A stretch of 29,903 nt of DNA from Chytridium lagenaria (taxonomy: Eukaryota > Chytridiomycota > Chytridiomycetes > Chytridiales > Chytridiaceae). The notes under the pieces were generated by a model that was not told where the DNA came from, made no database searches, and worked only from the letters and a program-made list of their open reading frames with translations. Below are positions 10,203 to 17,908 of this stretch, piece after piece. The translations under genes and the position numbers were made by a program. The stretch covers positions 1 to 29,903 of the forward strand of contig JAHLKC010000248.1 in NCBI GenBank assembly GCA_025449115.1. The letters run 5' to 3'. Numbering within the stretch: the stretch's first letter is position 1; each line of letters opens with the position of its first letter.

Positions 10203-11043
10203 TTACTTTCTTCCAACAAGGTTCTTGCTCACATCAACCTGGAACCCCTGCACAGCACCCAAATTCGACACAAAGTTCATCCCGTTCGATTGTGCGAGCG
10301 CCGCACCGTTTCCAACAATCGACGCACCAGTCAACTGCTGGTTACACCACACGTTCCCAGCAGCGTTGATTCCGTTCGCTTGAATCCCAGCAATGTTCGA
10401 TCCAATACCAAACATGTTCTGCTGGTTGGTCGCAGCGTTACCAAGAGCGTTGACAGTGTTTTGTTGACCAAGCGCCGCAACGTTACCAAGAATGGAACCA
10501 GTGTTGGCTTGGTTGACGGCCTGGTTTCCTTGGAACGCGACAGTGTTGCCTTGGTTCACGGCAAGGTTGTTTCCAATCGCACCGTGCTCGCTTGGTTCAC
10601 ACCAGCATTTTGGTTGAACAAGATGTTGTTTGACTGCGCCGCCGCAACGTTCCCAACAACCGCACCGTTGAGCAACTGATTTGTCGCAGCGTTTCCGCTA
10701 AACACCGCCTGGTTCGCCTGCGTGAACGCCGTGTTCCCCTGCACGCCCGCCGCAACGTTCTGAGTAGCGGCGGTGTTCCCCATGGCAAAGATGCTGTTGC
10801 CTTGAACATGGCGGTGTTGCCTTGGATGCCGAGAGCGGCGTTTTGGGTGTTGGCGACGTTGCCTTGCATGGCGATTTGGTTGACTTGGAGACCCTTTGCG
10901 GCGTTTCCTGCGATGGAGGCTTGGAATTGTTGGAGACCGCCGACGTTGCCGGCAAAGTTGATGGAGTTGCTCTGCTGCTGGGGAAGGGGAGCGGCGGAGA
11001 CGGAAAGAGCGAGGAGAAGGGTGGCGACGGTTGTGAAGAGCAT
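10203..11043 (-). CDS. Secreted 14-residue-repeat protein, copy B, frame broken by indels
   Basis: Nearly identical (roughly 95% by eye) to the intact copy at 14654-15490, in the opposite orientation. It has the same signal peptide (MLFTTVATLLLALSVSAA) and GNxAxxQ repeats. Compared with the intact copy it lacks one base at about 10808 (codon after Thr-Ala), one G of three at about 10586, and has a compensating insertion and deletion at about 10347-10357 that changes a Val-Gly-Val to Val-Trp-Cys. Its C-terminus also differs: it ends Asn-Leu-Val-Gly-Arg-Lys, not Asn-Val-Val-Ala. The sequence is single-exon. It may be an intact gene with base-call errors or a young pseudogene. It is divergently paired with the VWD gene at 11762 across a 718-nt shared promoter region. 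Confidence 0.75.
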
Positions 11044-11127
11044 TTTGATTAGGGTAATTAAGAGAATTAGAAAAGAAATACAGGTATGTATGATGAAGTG
11101 TGGGTAATAAGGGGGTGTTGGTCTGCG

Positions 11128-11146
11128 ATTTTATAGGGATTTTATA
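11128..11146 (-). promoter_or_regulatory. Double TATA box of repeat protein copy B
   Basis: The minus strand carries two TATAAAAT octamers a few bases apart, about 85-103 nt before the ATG at 11043. The intact copy at 14654 has one TATAAAAT at a matching distance. Confidence 0.6.
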
Positions 11147-11665
11147 AGGTTGGATTAGGGGATGTTTTTTTTTTGTAGAGTTACGTTGGCGCTTGCATGC
11201 CGTTGAATGTTGACGCGATTCATCTTTACAACATGTATGAACATTTTATTTTTTGTTTGAAGACAACAACCCCTCAACTTCATCATCAAAGCGCGTCGTC
11301 TCAGTGGTTCAACATCCTGAAACCACAAACAAACGCAATCATCTCCCCCTGAACAACGCCTCATCAATTAAATATCATTTTCATTTAACTGAAACGGTGG
11401 ATGAAAAAATCAAATTCCCCCCCATTTTATTATTCGAAATGATTTCAACGAATCAGTCAATGAAGTTTGAACACCACATGAGGTTAACGTTGTAAGAGCC
11501 ACTCCATACGCCAGACAATATGGTAGTTAATGGTTTTTATTGGTGGTGATGTTGCGAGGAAGGAATGCGTTTGAAACGATTTGTTTAATGACGAATCGGT
11601 TGATGGGTTCGGACTTGCGCCTGCTGGACGTGAGGACTTCAACGAAAATCCGTCAAAATATCCTT

Positions 11666-11673
11666 TATATAAG
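11666..11673 (+). promoter_or_regulatory. TATA box of the first VWD gene
   Basis: TATATAAG lies 96 nt before the ATG at 11762, followed by a pyrimidine-rich CTTCTCTTTCTCTTC stretch typical of fungal transcription start regions. Confidence 0.6.
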
Positions 11674-11761
11674 AACGCCCAACGTCGACTTCTCTTTCTC
11701 TTCAGCACTCCTCACCTCAACTGTACAAACTTTTCCAGTGCCATTGTAATTAACTTTCATA

Positions 11762-13852
11762 ATGCTCAAATCTCTCTTCCTTGCCGCCTCGCTCGCTCAA
11801 GCGGCCCTCGCGGTCCCTACCAACCTCGTCCCCCGTGGCGACGCCCAACTCCTCTTCTCCACCAAGTCCCTCCTCATTGAAGACATCAACGCTGGCGCCG
11901 ACCTCTCTCTCAGCCTCGCCGCAGCCCCTGTTGGTATCGCCACCGTCTACCTCGAAGCCCCCGGTCTTCAACTCTCCAACTGTTCTCTCACGTTCACCGC
12001 CGATGATTACCGTACTCCTAAAAAGATCAGGGTCATTGGGGTGGAAGTGATAAAACCACCAAGTACTCGTTGAACGCGCAGGTGTTTGCGCCGAGCTCTG
12101 GGTCACACCTTGCCAAGGAGTCGGTGGAGGTGACGAGGAAGGGGATGCCGTCGGCGACTTGTTATTCGAACGGGGACCCCCATTTAAGACTTTTGATGGA
12201 AAGGAGTATAGCGCTCAAGGACAGGGTGTTTACTACTTGGTCAAGACTCCTTCTTTCATCGTTCAAGCTGATCAACGCACTGTAAGCTTTCCTTCACTTC
12301 ATCCTTTTATTCCAATATAAAAATATCACTAACAACGTTGCGTGTTCTAGTGCGCTACCGATGTTACCTGCAACATGGCCGTCGCCATCCAGTACGGCAC
12401 CTCCGTCATGACCCTCACCGCTGCCCTGACTCCAAATCCGCCTCGCCTTCTCCCTCCTCTCCCCAGCCCTCACCGGCATCACAGCCCACGCCAACCGACA
12501 AATCCCAATATCAACTCTCGATCGCCGACGGCACTCGCATGACCGTCAGCATCTACCCTGGAACGGCGTCTACTACCTCGACATCTCTGTCGAATTGCCG
12601 GATCGCAGTTCAGTCAAACCGATGGTCTGTGTGGCTCTTTCAACAACAACCCTGCAGATGACGTTCCAAACCCCCGCTCACCGCGTTCCTAACGGCGAAA
12701 CATCTTCACGTCTGGTAAGGGTCTCGACCTCACCGTCCCCGCCTGCATCTCCGCTCTCACTGCAAAATGCCCGACCTTGGCTCCCCACCTACAACGGATG
12801 GCTCCACCCCCAACCTCCCTCCAGGTTACCTCCCCGTCGCCATCACCCCCCCTTCCGCAACCATCATCAACGACTACATCGCCGCAACCCTCCAATACGC
12901 CTCCGACAAACTCACCCCCAAATCCCTCCCTATCCCCGCCACCCAGTCCTCCCTTTTCTGCGCCTCCCTCGTCGACCTCGATGACTGGTGCACCGCCAAC
13001 TTGAATGTCAACCACTTCATCGCAGCTTGTACCGCCGACCTCGCGCATAACAGGTGACATGGCCATCGTCAACAACGCCCAGAAATCCTTCCTGGCCGCT
13101 TGTGCTGCAAAGGCGTCGTGTGAGCACCTTCTCTATTGACCCAAGGATTTGTTTGCAAAGGCCGCCAATGTGTTTGAGAAAATTGAAAAGGCCATCATCA
13201 AGGCTGGTGCGCAGGTGCCTGGGTCTGTCAGTGCCCCGGCTCCAGTTCCCGTTCCTAACCCAACCCGTCCCCGTCCCTGCTCCCGCTCCAGTTCCCAACC
13301 CTGAACACGTTCCAGCTCCCGCCCCTGTTCCCATCCCGCAACCGCAACCCGTCCCCGTCCCTGCTCCCGTCCCTATCGCCATCCCGCAACCGCAACCCGT
13401 CCCCGTGCCTGCTCCCGTCCAAATCCCTAACCCTCAACCCATCCCCGTCCCAGGCCCAATCTACATCCCATCCATGCAAAACATCCCAGCTCCCATCCCC
13501 ATCACCCCTCAACCCATCCCCATGATCCACATCCCAAACCCCAAACCCCTTCCCCAAGTCGCCCCCATCGCCATCCCAAACCCCCAACCCCTCCCAACTC
13601 TCCCCCATCAACATCCCAAGACCCCAAGCGATCCCTCAAATCGCTCCTATCGCGATCCCAAGGCCCCAACAGATCCCTAACATCTTTATGCCGGCGCCTC
13701 AAGGATACGTGCCCCCGCAGATGCCGTCTTGGAACGTTCCTCGCGTTCCTCAGGTTCCTCAGGTCCCTCAGGCGGGCCAGCAGGGGTATGCTGCTCAGCA
13801 GCAGGCTCCTCAGCAGGGGTACGCTAGGCAGTGGGCTGGATGGAGATATTAA
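11762..13852 (+). CDS. Secreted VWD-domain protein with long proline-rich tail, 2 or more exons, many indels
   Basis: Paralogue of the intact gene at 16012-17588. It starts [17 protein letters not shown], a signal peptide, followed by a beta-sandwich region with the pattern of bacterial and fungal Ig-like modules (Phe-Thr-x-x-x-Tyr-x-Thr-Pro-Lys-Lys). A VWD domain then has CYSNGDPH and, after the intron, [16 protein letters not shown]8-like Cys region follows ([11 protein letters not shown] ... C ... C). A tail of about 200 residues repeats [10 protein letters not shown] units and ends in a Gln/Tyr-rich segment with [11 protein letters not shown] at 13852. The intron 12282-12350 sits exactly where the paralogue has one. 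Single-base shifts occur near 12038, 12184, 12430, 12560, 12600, 13049, 13255 and 13595, and there is an in-frame TGA near 13137. VWD domains mediate extracellular multimerisation or adhesion. Confidence 0.7.
12282..12350 (+). other. Conserved intron in the VWD domain
   Basis: GTAAGC to TTCTAG, phase 0, between the Gln-Ala-Asp-Gln segment and the Cys that begins the second half of the VWD domain. The paralogue has its intron at the same place and phase (16987-17054), so the intron predates the duplication. Confidence 0.7.
13215..13680 (+). repeat. Proline-rich coding repeat
   Basis: Repeats of CCx GTx CCx / CCx GCx CCx codons encode Pro-Val-Pro-Ala-Pro-Val-Pro and Pro-Asn-Pro-Gln-Pro units. 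Such sequences form extended polyproline-II rods in cell-wall proteins. The region is absent from the VWD paralogue at 16012. Confidence 0.75.
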
Positions 13853-14653
13853 GGGGTGAACGTGACCAAAAAATGTAAATAAGACACCAAAAAAAGTTAT
13901 TTGCAATTACTTCTTTTTATACATCCTGGAAGAAGTCAATAAAAAACTCACGAAAATAGAAATTTCGCAGATTTGAATACATGACGATTACTCTTTGGAT
14001 TTGGGAATAAAAAGAATGCGTGGACTTTTACGCGTCCTTGAAAATCATGTGAGACGATTTGTTTGATGTTTCGACTGTAAAGTCATTTAGTAATCGTTTT
14101 AATTTTGAAAGCGATACTTCACGTCATGTCTTTTCTTTGCTCTATTTAAAATAAAAACAAGTGCGATTGAATTAACTTATTAACAAAAAGTATTTTTCAT
14201 CTCTTTTGATGTACCCTATTAAGAAAAATAACTAATGATAATGTTTATAATTCAACTTTCTTTAAAAACAACGGGATGGTCACGATCGCAATAACGATCG
14301 ATGCTTCCATTCACGATAACCAATGCCACCGACCTAGTGTAAGGCACAATTTAAATTTATGAAACAATCATAAACATTTCAACCCCCTTGAGATGTACCC
14401 ATTAAAATCGCGTATAAGCCCTGCCGCTCTGAACAATTGGTAAAGACTTTTTGTAAACTTAAACGTCCCTTTTTTTATTGGATAAAAAATAACAAATAAC
14501 ACAAACAACAAACCAAACAAACCACTTATCGTCTACTCAGCTCATGTATTCTACGTATAAAATGACCTCTCGTTTTTATTAACATCTTCACTACACAAAA
14601 ACAACATCTTCACTCCTTTTTAGACTTTAGAAAAAACCTCAACCTAGACGAAA
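13853..14653. other. Intergenic: promoter of repeat protein copy A
   Basis: An 800-nt AT-rich stretch with no gene. It holds a perfect 6-bp inverted repeat (CGATCG, 6-nt loop) at 14283-14300, the 11-mer ACCAATGCCAC at 14319-14329, which recurs near the second VWD gene, and the TATA box at 14556. Confidence 0.55.
14556..14563 (+). promoter_or_regulatory. TATA box of repeat protein copy A
   Basis: TATAAAAT, 98 nt before the ATG at 14654, followed by a leader rich in C, T and A. The motif and spacing match copy B. Confidence 0.6.
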
Positions 14654-15490
14654 ATGCTCTTCACCACTGTTGCCACCCTCCTCCTCGCTCTTTCCGTCTC
14701 CGCCGCTCCCCTTCCCCAGCAGCAGAGCAACACCATCAACTTTGCCGGCAACGTCGGCGGTCTCCAGCAATTCCAAGCCTCCATCGCAGGAAACGCCGCA
14801 AAGGGTCTCCAAGTCAACCAAATCGCCATGCAAGGCAACGTCGCCAACACCCAAAACGCCGCTCTCGGCATCCAAGGCAACACCGCCATCGTTCAAGGCA
14901 ACAGCATCTTCGCCATGGGGAACACCGCCGCTACTCAAAACATTGCTGCTGGCGTGCAGGGGAACACGGCGTTCACGCAGGCGAACCAGGCAGTGTTTAG
15001 CGGGAACGCTGCGACAAATCAGTTGCTCAACGGTGCGGTTGTTGGGAACGTTGCGGCGGCGCAATCAAACAACATCTTGTTCAACCAAAATGCTGGTGTG
15101 AACCAAGCTAGCACGGGTGCGATTGGAAACAACCTTGCCGTGAACCAAGGCAACACTGTCGCGTTCCAAGGAAACCAGGCCGTCAACCAAGCCAACACTG
15201 GTTCCATTCTTGGTAACGTTGCCGCGCTTGGTCAACAAAACACTGTCAACGCTCTTGGTAACGCTGCGACCAACCAGCAGAACATGTTTGGCATTGGATC
15301 GAACATTGCGGGCATTCAAGCGAACGGAATCAACGCTGCTGGGAATGTTGGTGTCAACCAGCAGTTGACTGGTGCGTCGATTGTTGGAAACGGTGCGGCA
15401 CTCGCACAATCGAACGGGATGAACTTTGTATCGAACTTGGGTGCTGTGCAGGGTTTCCAGGTGGATGTCAGCAAGAATGTTGTGGCTTAA
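14654..15490 (+). CDS. Secreted 14-residue-repeat protein, copy A, intact
   Basis: A single-exon gene for 278 residues, not a family I can name. Residues 1-18 are a signal peptide (cleavage likely after Ser-Ala-Ala). From about residue 32 to 270 there are about 17 units of 13-15 residues, most starting GN, with consensus G-N-x-A-x-x-Q-x-N-x-x-x-x-x; examples are GNTAATQNIAAGVQ and GNTAFTQANQAVFS. There is no cysteine and almost no charge; Asn, Gln, Ala and Gly dominate. The evenly spaced Asn, Ala and Gln suggest a beta-solenoid with Asn/Gln ladders, or an amyloid-like fibre; the pattern recalls curli repeats (N-x-A-x-x-x-Q) but homology is not shown. A secreted, structural surface or matrix role is inferred. 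It faces the second VWD gene (convergent), 520 nt away. Confidence 0.88.
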   Translation: MLFTTVATLLLALSVSAAPLPQQQSNTINFAGNVGGLQQFQASIAGNAAKGLQVNQIAMQGNVANTQNAALGIQGNTAIVQGNSIFAMGNTAATQNIAAGVQGNTAFTQANQAVFSGNAATNQLLNGAVVGNVAAAQSNNILFNQNAGVNQASTGAIGNNLAVNQGNTVAFQGNQAVNQANTGSILGNVAALGQQNTVNALGNAATNQQNMFGIGSNIAGIQANGINAAGNVGVNQQLTGASIVGNGAALAQSNGMNFVSNLGAVQGFQVDVSKNVVA

Positions 15491-16011
15491 GCCTGCCCTC
15501 TTGTCTCTTTTGGTCATCTTTTTTTGCTTTTTTACTCATCGGTCATTGTATATTCACATTCATAATAATAAGATCTCGCTCATGTTACTCGTTACCTCTA
15601 AGTCGGACAATAACGTCCGAATGTGTTTGTCTTTAAACGGCGAAACGTCAAGGTACAGATTAATTATATACACATTTAATCATCATACAGCCTGAAATGT
15701 TAGCATTATAGTTACTGCTTTGCACATTACATGTCTTTTGATAACTTTCATTAGGCAGAAAACTATTTTTTAGAGGAAGAATTTTGTATTTTCACTAGAT
15801 ATTAGCCATGCGGAATATATTGGAAGAGGGGAAGTAACGCTACTCCAGTTATCGCCCAAACGACATGATGCTTGCTCACTCCATCTGCTCTCCACATTCA
15901 TCTGGTTGACAGATTAAATGATGTTTAAAACACTACATATATATATTAAAGTAAAATGAAAACAACACATCATCATTCCACCCTTTGAAACCTGCCACCT
16001 TTTAAACCCTT
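15491..16011. other. Intergenic between convergent genes
   Basis: The 3' regions of repeat protein copy A and the second VWD gene. It contains a perfect 6-bp hairpin (TCGGAC, 6-nt loop, GTCCGA) at 15603-15620 and no open frame that looks coding. Confidence 0.5.
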
Positions 16012-17588
16012 TCAAACACGACGAAATCCACCCATTTTCTTCCTAACCTGCGCTGCAAAGTCTTCCAACTTTGGGTTTTGCGCCTGAATCTGAATCTGCA
16101 TCATAGCCTTAGACGTTGCATCCCCAACACCCGCATACAACTGGGCAACTTTAGTCATCATCGCGTCCGCCCCCTCTTTTGCGAAATCGGCCTCAAAGCT
16201 CGTTTTAGCGGCACAGGCTGTCAAAAACGACCTTTGGAAATTGGAGACAATGCTCATTTCACCAGTGTTGGCGACATCAGCAGAACATGCACCAATAAAG
16301 TATTCAACGTCAACGTTCTTGGTGCACCAGTCATCGAGGCTCTTTAGACTGCCGCAAAGGGGTGCAGCGAGGGCAGCTGGAATGCGAGTTGGGGAGACGA
16401 CTTCGGCAGCGTTATCAGCGACGTATTGGATGGATGCTGTTATAAAGTCGTTGACGACTGAGGCGGGTGGAACAGGGATAGAAATAGACGACCAGCCAGG
16501 GAGGAGTGGGTCGAAAACGCCATTTGCAGTTGGGGGGAGTGCTCCACTAAGTAAAGGTATCTTGCAAGTGTATGTTAAAGGGGGCACACTGGCGTTGAGA
16601 TTTAAACCCTTCCCAGTGAGGAAGATGTTTTCGGCGTAATGAGCCTTGTAACTTGCAAGGTTCACGCCATCATCGTCAGCCTTTTGGTTGAAGTTTCCGC
16701 AGAGACCGTTTGTCTTGCCAAGATACGAACCGGCAATGTTAATGGAGATGTCCAAGTAATACGTGCTCTTCCAGGGGTGAATCGCTACGGTAACAGTGCT
16801 ACCATCTGCAATCTGAACCTTGTAATGAGTTCTAGCGTCGTTGGCGGTTACTGTTATCCCATCGGATTGTTCTGAAACCTTCTTGAGGGCCATGGTCGTT
16901 TTACTGCTATTAGCTGCAGCAAGAGATACGACGGATTTGCCAAACTGAATAGCAACTGCACGGTTGCAAGTCACGCCATCACCACACTGGATAAATAATC
17001 AAAACAGAGTAAGTTTGTATTCAAAGTTATCAATTTCATTAAAAAAATACTTACTCTTTCTTGGTCAGCCTGAACGATGAAAGACGGTGACTTGACGAGA
17101 TAATAAACACCACGGCCTTGCTCACTAAAGTACTTTCCATCGAAAGTTTTGTAGTGGGGGTCACCATGAGAGTAGCACGTAGCCGATGGATTAGCCTTTC
17201 GACTAAGATTCACAGCATTCTTGGCGAGATGAGCTCCAGAGTTTGGAGCAAACACTTGTGCATTAACAGTATATGACGTTACTTTATCCGACCCTCCCGC
17301 AACCACTCGAATCTTTTGCGGGGTTTTGAAATTCTGCGGGTTGAATTGAAGCGCACATTTTGAAAGTTTGAGTCCTGGCGCCTCAAGGTAAACTGTGGCG
17401 GCTGCCGTAGGTGCGGTTGCAAGACTGACGGAAAGTTCTGCTCCGAAGTTGGCATCCTCGATGACGAGGTTCTTTTGGTCGAAAACGATGTTGGAGTCGC
17501 TCGACTGGCGCGCAACGAGAGAGGAGGATGATGGCACCGCAACGGCGACTTGGACAAGGGCAGCGGCAAAGGCCAACGTCTTCAACAT
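16012..17588 (-). CDS. Secreted VWD-domain protein, 2 exons, intact
   Basis: 502 residues from exons 17055-17588 and 16012-16986 (phase 0 intron). Residues 1-17 form a signal peptide. Residues about 35-125 resemble an Ig-like beta-sandwich module (NPQNFKTPQKIRVV). The VWD domain runs from CYSHGDPHYKTFDGKYF (GDPH at 142-145) to NGLCGNFNQKADDD (Gly-Leu-Cys-Gly at 272-275), the two hallmark ends of the fold, with an aspartate cluster where VWD domains bind calcium. Residues about 380-440 hold a C8-like cysteine pattern (LCGSLKSLDDWC, then C, then C), the usual partner of VWD. The C-terminus is helical and lacks the proline tail of its paralogue at 11762. Such proteins are extracellular; a role in adhesion or matrix assembly is inferred. 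Confidence 0.88.
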
Positions 17589-17908
17589 TGTTTCTACAGG
17601 ATTAGTCTAAGAATGACGGAAAAAATATGTGAAAGATTCTTAAGTTTGTTTTTTTCTTTTACCAGTATTGTCAGGGTAATTGTGGATGGCGCTTCCACGA
17701 ACGCACCAATGCCACACGCGTATCTTGGTCGATTGGTGAGCCAGCATGAAACAGGAAGTGAAGACTCCTTCGTCCACCAAAATGTGGCGTCTCTTAGGTT
17801 ACATTTGATTGGCGGAATTAACTAATATCGTCTAGGCTTTTGATCGTTTAGTTATTATGCTCTCAATAGGCCGTATGCATAAACATAATATGCTGTTTGA
17901 CTACTTTA
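17589..17908. other. Intergenic: promoter of the second VWD gene
   Basis: It lies between the VWD gene start and the 3' end of the helicase gene; both are on the minus strand. ACCAATGCCAC at 17705-17715 (an inverted CCAAT for the VWD gene) matches 14319-14329. No TATA box as clear as those of the neighbouring genes was seen. Confidence 0.4.

Larger units (their letters stand above)
11044..11761. promoter_or_regulatory. Shared divergent promoter region
   Basis: The repeat protein copy B is transcribed leftward and the first VWD gene rightward from this 718-nt region. It contains TATA boxes for both (listed separately), an ATTGGTGG (inverted CCAAT) at about 11538-11546, and no convincing gene of its own. 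The arrangement would allow co-expression. Confidence 0.5.

Noticed and set aside
10203..11043. Programmed ribosomal frameshifting in repeat copy B
   Set aside because: The shifts are at different kinds of sequence and the other copy is open throughout without them. Similar shifts occur in unrelated genes nearby.
13255..13614. Minus-strand frame rich in Gly, Asp and Trp
   Set aside because: It is the reverse of the proline-codon repeat of the VWD gene tail; repeated codons always give a long open frame on the other strand.
14654..15490. Hydrophobin or other cysteine-rich surface protein
   Set aside because: The protein has no cysteine at all, so the eight-cysteine hydrophobin pattern is absent.
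14639..15517. Minus-strand frames of 141 and 150 codons
   Set aside because: They are shadows of the intact repeat-protein gene; the plus strand has the signal peptide, regular repeats and TATA box.
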